A stretch of DNA of 64,000 bases from Actinomycetospora endophytica (GCF_021026375.1 NZ_JAJNDB010000004.1:496001-560000), one strand, 5' to 3'; positions 1-9,912 are shown, numbered from the stretch's first letter. Made by a program: numbers and translations. Notes: generated by a model not told the origin, from the letters alone.

Positions 1-1
1 C

Positions 2-262
2 GACGAGGCCGTGGCCCGCGCCAACCGCGGGCCGGACGGGCTCGGGGCGTCGGTGTGGTCGGACGACGAGGAGGCCGCGGAAGCGGTCGCGACCCGGCTC
101 GACGCCGGGACGGTCTGGATCAACCAGCACCCGATGCTCTCGCCGGACGCGCCCTTCGGCGGGCGCAAGCAGTCCGGGATCGGCGTCGAGTCCTCGATGC
201 TCGGGCTGCACGCCTACACCGACGTCTCGGTGCTGCGGGTCAAGCACTCGGTGCCCCGATGA
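2..262 (+). CDS. Aldehyde dehydrogenase, C-terminal fragment cut by the window edge
   Basis: Only the last 86 codons lie in the window; the frame is open to the left edge. The fragment carries the C-terminal signature of the NAD(P)-dependent aldehyde dehydrogenase superfamily: the GTVWIN segment, then a PFGGRKQSGIG motif, then a closing run ending YTDVSVLRVK. The catalytic Cys and Glu lie upstream of the window. Its stop codon overlaps the ATG of glutathione synthetase (ATGA), so the two are translationally coupled. An aldehyde dehydrogenase directly coupled to gshB suggests oxidation of an aldehyde in a glutathione-linked pathway. The substrate cannot be read from this fragment. Confidence 0.9.
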   Translation, partial: DEAVARANRGPDGLGASVWSDDEEAAEAVATRLDAGTVWINQHPMLSPDAPFGGRKQSGIGVESSMLGLHAYTDVSVLRVKHSVPR

Positions 263-1248
263 GTCGGGCCCTGCGGATCGTCGTCGTCGCCGACCCGCTG
301 CCCGCGCTCACCCCGGGACACGACTCCACGGTCGCGCTGATGGAGGCCGCGCAGGACCGGGGCCACGAGGTGCTGGTGACGACGGCCGAGCGGCTCCGGA
401 TCCGGGGCACGCGGACCTGGGCGCCGTGCCGCCCGGTCACCGTCGTCCCGGCGGTGCTGGCCGGGGAGCGCTGGTACGCCGTCGACGACTGGTACCGCAC
501 CGGCCCCGAGCGCGACGTCCGGCTCGACGACGCCGACGTCGTGGCGATGCGCACCGACCCGCCGTTCGACGCCGACTACCTCGCCGCGACCTACGTCCTG
601 GACCGGGTCGACGACGAGCGGGTCGTCATGGTCAACCGCCCGTCCGGGCTCCGCGCCGCCAACGAGAAGCTCTTCACGCTGCGCTTCCCCGACCTCGTCC
701 CGGACACCCTCGTCACCGCCGACCGGGCGGAGATCCTCTCGACGGTGCGCCGCTGGGGCCGGGCCGTCCTCAAGCCGACCGACGGGATGGCCGGGCGGGG
801 CATCCTGCTGCTGCGCCCGGACGACGCCAACCTCCCGTCGATCCTGGAGCTCGCGACCGCGCGGGGACGGCGCCAGGTCGTGGTGCAGCGCTACGTCGAC
901 GCGGTCGACGAGGGCGACCGCCGCATCATCGTGCTCGGCGGCGAGCCGATCGGCGTGGTCCGGCGGATCGCGGTCCCGGGGGAGTTCCGGTGCAACAAGG
1001 CCGCCGGGGCCCGGCCGGTCGCGGACCACGTCACCCCGGCCGACGAGAAGATGTGCGCCGTCCTCGCCCCGGAGCTCGAGCGCGAGGGCATCCTGCTCGC
1101 GGGCATCGACGTGATCGGCGACCGGCTCACCGAGATCAACGTGACCAGCCCGACCGGCCTGCGGGAGATCGACGCGCTCTCGGGGACACACCTGCCCTGC
1201 CTCGTCGTCGAGCACCTCGAGCGCCTGGTCGCGGCCCGGCGAGCGTGA
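259..1248 (+). CDS. gshB: Glutathione synthetase (ATP-grasp)
   Basis: A 329-residue protein that should ligate gamma-glutamylcysteine and glycine using ATP, in the cytoplasm. It shows the GshB landmarks in order: VNRPSGLRAANEKL, LKPTDGMAGRGI (ATP-grasp glycine-rich loop), GDRRIIVLGGEPIG, the EFRCNKAAGA segment, and the metal-binding TEINVTSPTG near the C-terminus. The length matches the GshB family. The ATG at 259 is chosen because it overlaps the upstream stop; longer extensions would run inside the aldehyde dehydrogenase gene. Most actinomycetes use mycothiol, so a GshB gene here is notable. The next gene overlaps its stop by GTGA. No gshA is visible, but the operon continues beyond the left edge. 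Confidence 0.9.
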   Translation: MSRALRIVVVADPLPALTPGHDSTVALMEAAQDRGHEVLVTTAERLRIRGTRTWAPCRPVTVVPAVLAGERWYAVDDWYRTGPERDVRLDDADVVAMRTDPPFDADYLAATYVLDRVDDERVVMVNRPSGLRAANEKLFTLRFPDLVPDTLVTADRAEILSTVRRWGRAVLKPTDGMAGRGILLLRPDDANLPSILELATARGRRQVVVQRYVDAVDEGDRRIIVLGGEPIGVVRRIAVPGEFRCNKAAGARPVADHVTPADEKMCAVLAPELEREGILLAGIDVIGDRLTEINVTSPTGLREIDALSGTHLPCLVVEHLERLVAARRA

Positions 1249-1940
1249 CCCCGCCGCTGGTCGGGGTGTCCGGCCGCCGTCGCGGGGCGGCCGGGGCGCA
1301 CGACGGGCCGGCCGCCCTCGACGTGCTGCAGGTCGAGGTCTACTTCACCGGCTACGCCGACCGGCTCGCGGAGGCCGGCGCGCTACCCGTCCACCTGCCG
1401 GCGCGCGCCGATCCCGGCGAGGTGATGAGCCGGATGGACGCCCTCGTCCTCACCGGCGGCTCCGACGTCGACCCGGCCCTCTACGGCCAGGAGGCCCTCC
1501 CGTCGGTACGGGTGGACCGGGCGCGCGACGACCGGGAGCTCGCGCTGCTCGCGGCCGCGCTGGAGCGGGACGTCCCGGTCCTCGCGATCTGCCGGGGGAT
1601 GCAGCTGCTCGCCGTGCACCTCGGCGGGACGCTGGTCCAGCACCTCGAGTCCCATCCGCTCGGCCGCGACGACACCCACGAGGTGCGCTTCGCGGCGGGG
1701 AGCGTGGTGCACGGGATCTACGGCGGCTCCTACCGGGTCAACAGCCTCCACCACCAGGCCGTCGCCGAGCCGGGGGCCGGGCTGGTGTGCGTGGGCCACG
1801 CTCCCGACGGCGTCGTGGAGGCGGTCGAGCTGCCCGGCCGCGACGTCGTCGGGGTCCAGTGGCACCCCGAGCAGCTCCGACACGCCGACCCGGTGTTCGC
1901 CTGGCTGACGCGGGTGGCGATGGTGAAGTCTTCGCGGTGA
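1245..1940 (+). CDS. Class I glutamine amidotransferase-like / gamma-glutamyl hydrolase (peptidase C26)
   Basis: A 231-residue protein of the PuuD-like gamma-glutamyl-gamma-aminobutyrate hydrolase family. Motifs seen: LVLTGGSDVDPALYG, the nucleophile in AICRGMQLL (about Cys116), then HHQAVAEPG, and the His-Glu pair in VQWHPEQ near the C-terminus, giving a complete Cys-His-Glu triad. The GTG at 1245 overlaps the gshB stop (GTGA), so the gene is coupled to glutathione synthetase. In this setting it may cleave gamma-glutamyl bonds of glutathione or of glutathione conjugates; that is inferred from context, since characterised relatives act on gamma-Glu-GABA or related amides. Confidence 0.85.
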   Translation: MTPPLVGVSGRRRGAAGAHDGPAALDVLQVEVYFTGYADRLAEAGALPVHLPARADPGEVMSRMDALVLTGGSDVDPALYGQEALPSVRVDRARDDRELALLAAALERDVPVLAICRGMQLLAVHLGGTLVQHLESHPLGRDDTHEVRFAAGSVVHGIYGGSYRVNSLHHQAVAEPGAGLVCVGHAPDGVVEAVELPGRDVVGVQWHPEQLRHADPVFAWLTRVAMVKSSR

Positions 1941-1965
1941 GATACTCAGGCGGCAGGAGGTCACG

Positions 1966-2493
1966 ATGAGCGAGGGTGCGCAGGAGCGCCGGGCGTTCGA
2001 CCCCGCCGTCGCGGACCGGGTCGACCGCGTCGAGGCCGGGTGGCGCCGCGAGCGCCCGGACATCGACGTCAGCTCGGTCGGGATCGTCACCCGCATCTGG
2101 CGCATCGGGCGCCACCTCGACCGCCACCGCAAGGAACGGCTCGAGGCCTTCGGCACCGACCGCGCCGCGCTCGACATCCTCGCGATGCTGCGCCGGGCCG
2201 GCGCGCCCTACCGCCGGACCGCCGGGGAACTGCAGAGCTCGGCGCTGATCACCTCGGGCGGGATGTCGCAGCGGCTCGAACGGCTCGAGGACGCCGGGCT
2301 GGTCACCCGGCACATGCACCCGGACGACCGCCGCAAGGTCGAGGTCGAGCTGACCACCGCAGGCATGGCGCTGGTCGACGAGCTCACCGGGGACCTCATG
2401 GCCAACGAGTCGAAGCTGATCGACATCCTCGACGAGCCCGAGCAGGCGGAACTGCGCCGGCTGCTCAAGAAGCTCCTCAGCACGTTCGAGTAG
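1966..2493 (+). CDS. MarR family transcriptional regulator
   Basis: A 175-residue winged-helix repressor. The recognition region (about residues 65-125) contains LDILAMLRRAG, the helix-turn-helix around ITSGGMSQRLERLEDAGLV, and the wing DDRRKVEVELT, all typical of MarR. A good ribosome-binding site (AGGAGG) lies just before the ATG. It follows the C26 hydrolase by 25 bp on the same strand and is likely in the same transcription unit. MarR proteins usually answer phenolic or hydrophobic ligands, so it probably controls the upstream catabolic genes. The ligand and operator are not identifiable here. Confidence 0.9.
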   Translation: MSEGAQERRAFDPAVADRVDRVEAGWRRERPDIDVSSVGIVTRIWRIGRHLDRHRKERLEAFGTDRAALDILAMLRRAGAPYRRTAGELQSSALITSGGMSQRLERLEDAGLVTRHMHPDDRRKVEVELTTAGMALVDELTGDLMANESKLIDILDEPEQAELRRLLKKLLSTFE

Positions 2494-2878
2494 CCGCCCG
2501 CGCACGGAGAGAATTGTCCACCTGAGGACGATGCCTATCCGATGAACGAGAGCCCGGATGTTCGATCCCGGTGTGCTGACCTCGTGCGATGGGTCCGCCG
2601 AGTGGGCGATACGCGTTCCCCCACGACGTGGAACCCTTCGACCTGCGTTTCTCATATCCTGACAGCGAAGGGATGTGCCTTCACGCGAATGAGATCCAAG
2701 GGGGGTCTCCTCCGGAGGGAGCACGATGTCATTCGACAGTATTGGGCGATTCGGCGGTACAGATTCCGGAATCGTCGCTGGGAGCGTGGCGGCTCCTCCG
2801 GAGGGTGACGCTCTCCTCCGGGAGGCCACCCGACGTCCGTCGCGGTGGGCACCGACCGCACCCCGTCGAGGAGCAGCC
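2494..2878. other. Intergenic region with three CCTCC/GGAGG palindromes
   Basis: A relatively AT-rich stretch between the MarR gene and a small hypothetical gene. No convincing coding sequence was seen. Its main feature is three self-complementary CCTCC-GGAGG elements at 2709-2718, 2795-2804 and 2815-2825. If transcribed, each would pair a Shine-Dalgarno sequence with its complement. An in-frame ATG at 2726 could extend the downstream gene through this region, but the extension has no recognisable protein character. Confidence 0.5.
2709..2825 (+). repeat. Three CCTCC...GGAGG inverted repeats
   Basis: Two perfect 10-bp palindromes CCTCCGGAGG (2709-2718, 2795-2804) and one with an extra central G (2815-2825) sit upstream of the small gene at 2879. 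The GGAGG arms resemble Shine-Dalgarno sites; the CCTCC arms would mask them in RNA. A translational switch or a small hairpin array is possible, but function is inferred only. Confidence 0.4.
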
Positions 2879-3274
2879 ATGGCCACGACCGCGCCGGCGG
2901 AGGCACACGCATCGTCGAGCTACACGCTGGTGTACAACCCGCCGGACGATCCGGCCGGCGAGCACGTCCTCGGGTGGAGCCTGGTCGCGTACGGCCACGG
3001 CCGCCGACGCTGGTCGACGAACCTCGCCGCCCACGGTGCCCCCGCCACCGCCGACCTCGAGCTCGCGCAGACCGTCGCCTCCCGGGTGCTCACCGATCAG
3101 GGTGTCAGCGCCGGGCGATGGGTCAGCACCGAGCCCGACGGCCTGTCCCGGGGTCCGGCGAACGACCCGCTCGCGGTGTACGTCCGGTCCGACGCGGCCG
3201 TCCCCGCCCCGCGCCGGCACCGGTCGAGCGCGGCGGGCGCCGGCACCGGGGACCGTCCCCCACCCTCCCGATGA
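2879..3274 (+). CDS. Hypothetical protein, 131 aa
   Basis: The family is not recognised. From the ATG at 2879 (GAGGAG five bases upstream) the product is a soluble protein with a conserved-looking core, TLVYNPPDDPAG, then GWSLVAYGHGRRRW, then a segment with AQTVASRVLTDQGV. The last 20 or so residues are basic, Ala/Pro-rich and probably disordered. No signal peptide or membrane segment is seen. A start at 2726 would add 51 residues read through the palindromic region; I prefer 2879 because the extra sequence is low-complexity and would place the palindromes inside the gene. It stands alone, 385 bp from the MarR gene and convergent with the MATE gene. Confidence 0.6.
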   Translation: MATTAPAEAHASSSYTLVYNPPDDPAGEHVLGWSLVAYGHGRRRWSTNLAAHGAPATADLELAQTVASRVLTDQGVSAGRWVSTEPDGLSRGPANDPLAVYVRSDAAVPAPRRHRSSAAGAGTGDRPPPSR

Positions 3275-3434
3275 TCACCAACAGCGATCTCGCGCTGATC
3301 CCGCCGGACGGGGCCGCCGAGGCCCTGGAGAGCCCCGGCGGTCCCGATCGCCCGCCGGCGACCGGGCACGGGGGAGTCCCGCGCGGTCTGACGTGCCGGC
3401 CGCCACGGCCGAACCCCCGTCCCCGTCCCCGCGA

Positions 3435-4826
3435 TCAGCGGACCGCGCGGACGAACTTGGTCAGTAGCAGCACCGCGGTCGCGCCGAAGCCGCAGGAGAG
3501 GCCGATCCAGACCCCGGGTCCGTCGAGGTGGAGCAGGAGCCCGAGCACCAGCATGGCCGGGACGCCGATCCCCCAGTAGCCGATGAGGCTCGCGCGGAAC
3601 CCGGACTTGGTGTCCTTCAGCCCGCGCATCAGCCCGACCGCGATGTTCTGGGCGCCCTTCGTGATCTGCTGGGCGATCGCGAGCAGCAGCAGGGTGGTCG
3701 CGAGGCCCGCGGCCGCCGCGTCGGCCGGGTCGAGGAACAGCGACAGGACGGCCTGGGGGGCGACGACGTAGACGACGGCGAGCACCACCTGCAGCGCCCC
3801 GGAGAGCACGAAGGCCCGCTTCGCGACGTGCCGGGCCTCGTCGTGGGCGTCCGGTCCCTCCTGTGCGGTCGCGCGGCTGACCAGGATCGACGAGCCCTGG
3901 GAGAGCCCGATCGTCGCCTGGTAGACGACGTAGGCGATCTGGTTGACGACGTTGTGCGCGGCCAGCGCGATCGGCCCGAAGGCGCCCATGATCAGCGTGG
4001 CGACGGAGGTGATGCCCGCCTCCGAGCCGTAGGTCAGCGCGACCGGGGCGCCGAGCCGGACGAGCTCCCGGGCCTGGGCGCGGTCCGCGCGCCACGCCTG
4101 CAGCGAGAGCGCCGGGGCGAGGTGGGGGTCCCGGCGCAGGATCGCGTAGTAGGCCGCGACGTTGACCACCTGCACCGCGGACGTCGCCACGCCGACCCCG
4201 GGCGCCCCGAGGACGGGCATGCCGAGCCACCCGTGCAGGAACCCGCCGTCGAGCACGACGTTGACCGCGATCGAGGCGATCGTGACCCCGAGCAGCGAGC
4301 CCGCGCGGTGCAGCCCGACCGCGAACTGCCGGAGCACGTTGAGCCACAGCATCGGGATGAGGCCGGGGGCGAGCGCCGCCATCGTCGGGAGCGCCACCGC
4401 CACGACCGGTGCGGCCTGGCCGAACAACGGCAACAGCGCCCCGAGCGCGATGAGCACCAGCGCCGACACGATACCCACGACGGTGCCCACCGCGAGCCCC
4501 GAGCGCAGCAGCCCGCGCACCTCGCCGGACAGTTCCTCGCCAGGAGCCTCGGCCTCGCCGGGCCCGCCCGAGGAGTGCCGGCCCGCCGCGGCGGCCACCT
4601 GGTTGCCCAACGGCGTCACGACCCCGACGCACATCGTGCGCACCTGGTTGTGGAGCAGGATCGCGAGCCCGCCCGCCGCGACCGCGGTGACGTCGAGGGA
4701 CCCGAGCATCACGAGGTCGGTCGTGGTCAGCGCGACCTGCGCCAGCTGTACACCCGCGAGCGGTCCCGCGACGGCGAGCAGGGCCCGGTAGCCGGTCCGG
4801 GGTGCGGTCCCCGTCGCGGCGCTCAC
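3435..4826 (-). CDS. MATE family efflux transporter
   Basis: A 463-residue integral membrane protein with about twelve hydrophobic segments arranged as two halves, as in MATE cation-coupled exporters. Features include AGGLAILLHNQ near the N-terminus, the AGSLLGVTIASI region, IALAAHNVVNQIAY at mid-protein and a second-half GAQNIAVGLMRGLKDTK. The GTG at 4826 overlaps the stop of the SbnA-like gene (GTGA). It is the last gene of a four-gene operon, so the natural reading is export of the small chelator made by the three upstream enzymes. MATE proteins also export drugs; the assignment to the chelator is inferred from context. Confidence 0.85.
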   Translation of the reverse strand: MSAATGTAPRTGYRALLAVAGPLAGVQLAQVALTTTDLVMLGSLDVTAVAAGGLAILLHNQVRTMCVGVVTPLGNQVAAAAGRHSSGGPGEAEAPGEELSGEVRGLLRSGLAVGTVVGIVSALVLIALGALLPLFGQAAPVVAVALPTMAALAPGLIPMLWLNVLRQFAVGLHRAGSLLGVTIASIAVNVVLDGGFLHGWLGMPVLGAPGVGVATSAVQVVNVAAYYAILRRDPHLAPALSLQAWRADRAQARELVRLGAPVALTYGSEAGITSVATLIMGAFGPIALAAHNVVNQIAYVVYQATIGLSQGSSILVSRATAQEGPDAHDEARHVAKRAFVLSGALQVVLAVVYVVAPQAVLSLFLDPADAAAAGLATTLLLLAIAQQITKGAQNIAVGLMRGLKDTKSGFRASLIGYWGIGVPAMLVLGLLLHLDGPGVWIGLSCGFGATAVLLLTKFVRAVR

Positions 4827-5877
4827 GCGACCTCCCCGCCCGCCCGGCTCGTCGCCGAGGTGAGCGCCTCGAGCTGCGCGTCCACCGACTTCTCGCACTC
4901 CGGGTCGTACAACCCGCGATCCTCCAGCCATTTCTCGTCGAACACGGTGTCGAGGTACTTCTCGCCGGCGTCGGAGACCAGTACGACGACGGTGCTGCGC
5001 GGCGGCAGCGACGGGAGCGACTCCAGCGCCGCGTACACCGCCCCGCCCGCGGTGCCCCCGACGAGCAGGCCGGTGCGTCGGGCGAGCACCCGCGCGGTCG
5101 CGAACGCCTCGGTGTCGCCGACGGAGATGCCCTCGTCGATCAGGTCGTGATCGACGTTGCGCCCGACCGGGAAGTCGGCGGGGTTGCCGCCGCCGGTCTG
5201 CCAGTACGACCCCGGCTCGCCGCCGAACATGATCGAGCCGGTGGGCTCGACCCCGACGGTGCGGACCTGCGAACCGAGCCGGCGCAGCTCCCGGGTGGTG
5301 CCGCAGAGCCCGCCGCCGGTCCCGACCGAGGCGACCAGGTAGTCGACGTCACCGAACAGGTCACCCAGCAGCTCGCACGCTAGCCCGTGGTAGCCCTCGG
5401 GGTTGCCGGGATGGTTGTGCTGGTCGGGCCACCAGGTCCCGTCCTCCCGGGCGAGCTGCTCGGCGAGCGCGCGGCGCGCCATGGTCTGCGGGCCGCTCGT
5501 CCCCGCCTCGCCCACCCAGATCAACTCGGCGCCGAGCGCGATCAGTGCGCGCATCTTGTCGATGCTGGCATGGTGATCGACCACGGCCGTGAACCGGTAG
5601 CCGCCCTCGATCGCCGCGAGCGCCAGACCGAGCCCGGTGTTCCCCGAGGTCGGCTCGACGATCCGCCCGCCGGGCCGCAGCTCGCCGCGGCGCTCGGCGG
5701 CCGCGATCATCTGCGACGCCATCCGGACCTTGGCCGACCCCGTCGGGTTGAGGTTCTCGAGCTTGAGCAGCAGCCGGCTGCCGGTGCCGGTCGCGCCGAG
5801 GTGGAACAGCGGCGTGTGGCCGATGAGGTCGGAGACGCGGTGGACGACGTTCTCCGTCCACCGGTCGGGCAGTGCGC

Positions 5878-5881
<4 letters not shown>
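4823..5881 (-). CDS. SbnA-like PLP-dependent beta-replacement enzyme (cysteine synthase fold)
   Basis: A 352-residue member of the cysteine synthase / 2,3-diaminopropionate synthase group. PLP-binding Lys lies in NPTGSAKVR (about K51); PTSGNTGLGLA and SVGTGGGLCG bind the cofactor phosphate and substrate. The segment around SIMFGGEPGSYW and the extended C-terminus (VFDEKWLEDRGLY) resemble SbnA rather than CysK. Characterised SbnA joins O-phosphoserine and glutamate to give N-(1-carboxy-2-aminoethyl)-glutamate. The neighbouring SbnB-like gene strengthens the call. ATGA overlap with the decarboxylase upstream. The amino donor (Glu or Asp) cannot be determined from sequence by eye. Confidence 0.8.
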
Positions 5882-7289
<1,408 letters not shown>

Positions 7290-7299
<10 letters not shown>

Positions 7300-8270
7300 A
7301 GCGCGACCCGCTGACCGAGGCCGGCCGCCACCGCGCGGGTGGCCAGGGCGTGCCCGACGGGGATGTCGGTGATGATCATGCCGCTGCTGAAGGCGAAGAC
7401 GCGGTCCTCCGCGCCGCGGCGGGCGGGCGCCCGGCCGGCGAGCACCGGGGGCAGCTCGGTGTCGATCACGGCCCGCCCGTCCTCGGTGGAGAAGCGGGAC
7501 CCGGTGATCCCCAGCTGGCCCTCGCTGGTGGCCAGGGCGTAGTCGGCGTCGGCCAGCGCCGTCGAGGCCACCCCCTTGCTGGCCACCGAGATCAGCAGCC
7601 CGCCCGGCTTGAGCCAGGTCGTCTCGACCTTCGGGTGGGCAGCGCGCCCGGACGCGGCGATGACGATGTCGCTCTCCCGCGCGGCGGCGGCCACGTCGTC
7701 GACGAGTTCCAGCTCGTGCTGGGGGTGATGGGCCGCGAAGCGGTCCACGGAGTCCTTCAGGCCCGTCGGGTGCGTCCCGAAGAGCCGGAACTTCTCGAGG
7801 TGCGGCAGCGCCGACGCCAGGTAGGGGAGCGTGTTCAGCCCCTGCACCCCGGTGCCGATCATGAGGACCGAGCGGGCGTCGGGCTTGGCGCACGCCTGCG
7901 CGATCAGCGCCGTCGTGGCCGGCGTGCGCATCGCGCCGACGGTGTCCCCGTCGAGCAGCGCGAACGGCATGCCCGTCGTGTCGTCGTAGAGACTCAGCGT
8001 CGTCCAGTAGTGGTCACGGTTGTCGTTGCCCTGGCGGTACGACGTCTTGAAGCCCAGATGCTGGCTCGGCGAGTCGTAGCCGAGCATCGAGAAGGAGACG
8101 GCGTCCCGTTCCTGCACCGGCAGCGGCATCATCAGCTTCGCGGGGCAGCTCGAGTCCCCCCGGTCGAGCGCGAGGTACCCCTGCCGGACCGCCTCGATCA
8201 CCTCCGTCGGAGGCATCTCGACCTGCGCGAGGTCGCTGCGGGTCAACACGTGGAGCTCGGGTCGTTCCAT
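7290..8270 (-). CDS. SbnB-like NAD-dependent dehydrogenase (ornithine cyclodeaminase / mu-crystallin family)
   Basis: A 326-residue protein with the family layout: an N-terminal substrate region with GFKTSYRQGNDNRDHYW, then the Rossmann motif VLMIGTGVQGLNTL, then SDIVIAASGR and a C-terminal domain. Characterised SbnB oxidises N-(1-carboxy-2-aminoethyl)-glutamate with NAD to diaminopropionate and 2-oxoglutarate; the reverse chemistry is a reductive N-C coupling. The ATG at 8270 has GGAGG about ten bases upstream. It is the first gene of the minus-strand operon and faces the IdeR-like boxes. An ornithine cyclodeaminase role is unlikely next to SbnA-like and decarboxylase genes. Confidence 0.8.
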
Positions 8271-8458
8271 GGCTCGAGAACCTCCGGGAGGTACGGGTGC
8301 CGGTCGGGCGTGACCCCGCCGCACGGTCACCGTGTGTCACCGTGATCACAGGTCCGGGAGGCGGCAGGACGACGCGGGATTCGGTCGGGCGGGCAGCCCG
8401 GCTCCGGTGTCACCGGGGTGTGAATCCGTGTTCGTGAAGTTAACGGCGCACCCGACCC

Positions 8459-8477
8459 ACAGGCAAGGCGAGCCTTA
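8459..8477. promoter_or_regulatory. IdeR/DtxR-like box, weak
   Basis: ACAGGCAAGGCGAGCCTTA matches the iron-box consensus TTAGGTTAGGCTAACCTAA at 12 of 19 positions by hand count. It is the box nearest the SbnB-like operon. Confidence 0.4.
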
Positions 8478-8526
8478 CTTGTTGTCGGTGGCCTCCTGCA
8501 CAGGACAAACCATCGAAAAGCCATCT

Positions 8527-8545
8527 TTAGGTAAAGCAAACACCA
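8527..8545. promoter_or_regulatory. IdeR/DtxR-like box
   Basis: TTAGGTAAAGCAAACACCA matches the iron-box consensus at 13 of 19 positions, with a complete left TTAGGT half-site and a poor right half. It lies centrally in the divergent gap. Confidence 0.45.
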
Positions 8546-8659
8546 AAATACCTGGTCAAAGCCACGAGAGTCGCTGACCGGCCGCGCTCGACCTGCTCCG
8601 GACCGTGATGGCACCGTGACGAGTCGGAGGAATCGCCGGGGTTCACGAGATCGGCCGAC

Positions 8660-8678
8660 TCTGGTTAGTCTCGCCTAA
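8660..8678. promoter_or_regulatory. IdeR/DtxR-like box, best match
   Basis: TCTGGTTAGTCTCGCCTAA matches the iron-box consensus at 14 of 19 positions, keeping GGTTAG in the left half and CCTAA in the right. It sits about 60 bp upstream of the binding-protein gene start, a usual place for a repressor to block transcription. Confidence 0.6.
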
Positions 8679-8739
8679 ATTGGCGTCTTGACCGCGTCCT
8701 GCGTCGAGTCGCGAGCACGAGTGACGGGGAGTGGTTCGG

Positions 8740-9912
8740 GTGCGGTTGGCATGGACACGATCGTGGGCAGCGATGGCGCTGACCGGCATCGTGCTCACGG
8801 TGGGTAGCGCCTGCGCGGTCCCGTCGGCCTCGTCCGGCCCAGCGTCCGGGGGTGGTCCGGAGGCCACGGTGACCGACGTCCTCGGACGTCAGGTGACGCT
8901 GCCGCTGCCGTCGTCGCGGATCCTGCTCGGTGGGTCCCGGATGCTCTACACCACGGCGATGCTGAACCCGGCGAACCCGGTGGCGAACGTCGTGGGCTGG
9001 CCGAACGACCTCCAGCAGAACGATCCCGACACCTACAACCGGTACGCCGCGAAGTTCCCGCAGGTGGCCCAGGTCCCGGTGCTGGGCCAGCTGCCCAACG
9101 GGTCGTTCTCCGCCGAGAAGGCGATCGACCTGAAGCCGGACGTCTTCGTCATCAGCGCGGCGAACTTCCCCGCCGCGCGCGACGCGGGCACCATCGACCA
9201 GCTCGACCGCGCCGGGATCCCCACCGTCGTCGTCGACTACTTCACCGACCCGCTCAGGAACACGGTGCCGAGCGTCCAGCTCCTCGGCCGCATCTTCGGC
9301 CGGGAGCAGGCGGCCGCGAACTACGTCGACTGGTACCAGGCCACGATGAACCGGGTCCGCGCCCGGCTCGACGCCGCACACCCGGCGCCCACCCCGACCT
9401 TCTTCTGGCGCGCGCCGGGCTACTACGACTGCTGCTCGACGTTCGCCCGCTCCAACCTGGCGCAGCTCGTGACCTGGGCGGGCGGGGCCAACCTCGGCGA
9501 CGAACTGCTGAAGTCCCCGCAGGGCACGCTCTCGCCGGAGACGGTGCTGAGCCGCAACGAGCCCGTCGTCATCGCCACCGGCGCCGACTGGGCCGCGGGC
9601 GCCGCGCAGCCCGACAACGTCGTCAAGCTGGGCTACGACGAGACCCCGCAGGCGGCCCAGCAGCAGCTGCAGCAGGTGATCGCCCGCCAGCCCGGCTTCG
9701 GCGACCTCGCGGCGGTGCGGAACAAGCAGGTCCACGTGGCCTGGCACCACTTCTACGACTCGCCCTACAACGTGCTCGCCGCCGAGTGGTTCGCCAAGTG
9801 GCTGCACCCCGACCTGTTCCCGGACGTGGACCCCGCCACCACCATGACCGACCTGCACCGGCGCTTCCTGCCCGTCGCCCCCGGCGGCACGTTCTCCACG
9901 GACCTCCCGTGA
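8740..9912 (+). CDS. ABC transporter substrate-binding lipoprotein for an iron-chelate/metallophore
   Basis: About 390 residues. A signal sequence with a hydrophobic stretch (MALTGIVLTVGSAC) ends in a near-lipobox, GSAC, so the protein is probably lipid-anchored outside the membrane. The mature part has the FecB/BtuF-type layout: VTDVLGRQVTLPLPSSRIL, DLKPDVFVIS, then TFFWRAPGYYDCCSTF and NKQVHVAWHHFYDSP. GTG at 8740 is favoured over GTG at 8731 because the GGGGA motif at 8726-8730 is then correctly spaced. Permease and ATPase genes follow with overlaps. The ligand is probably the metal complex of the chelator made by the divergent operon; the adjacent Cys pair is unusual. Confidence 0.85.
   Translation: MRLAWTRSWAAMALTGIVLTVGSACAVPSASSGPASGGGPEATVTDVLGRQVTLPLPSSRILLGGSRMLYTTAMLNPANPVANVVGWPNDLQQNDPDTYNRYAAKFPQVAQVPVLGQLPNGSFSAEKAIDLKPDVFVISAANFPAARDAGTIDQLDRAGIPTVVVDYFTDPLRNTVPSVQLLGRIFGREQAAANYVDWYQATMNRVRARLDAAHPAPTPTFFWRAPGYYDCCSTFARSNLAQLVTWAGGANLGDELLKSPQGTLSPETVLSRNEPVVIATGADWAAGAAQPDNVVKLGYDETPQAAQQQLQQVIARQPGFGDLAAVRNKQVHVAWHHFYDSPYNVLAAEWFAKWLHPDLFPDVDPATTMTDLHRRFLPVAPGGTFSTDLP

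Larger units (their letters stand above)
8271..8739. promoter_or_regulatory. Divergent promoter region of the metallophore operons
   Basis: This 469-bp gap separates the SbnB-like gene (minus) from the binding-protein gene (plus). Its middle, about 8430-8700, is clearly more AT-rich than its surroundings. It contains three sequences resembling the IdeR/DtxR iron box, listed separately. No Zur-type palindrome could be found by eye. The layout suggests joint iron-dependent repression of chelator synthesis, export and uptake. Confidence 0.65.

Noticed and set aside
2542..2808. Small open frame of 88 codons after marR
   Set aside because: It has no ribosome-binding site or protein-like pattern and runs through the palindromic region.
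3528..5150. Long plus-strand open frame opposite the MATE and SbnA-like genes
   Set aside because: It is a high-GC antisense shadow, rich in Arg, Gly and Asp without domain motifs, opposite two well-supported genes.
8271..8739. Zur (zinc) operator in the metallophore promoter
   Set aside because: No TGAAAA...TTTTCA-type palindrome was found; the best candidates keep only short GAA/TTC pieces. The iron-box resemblance is stronger.
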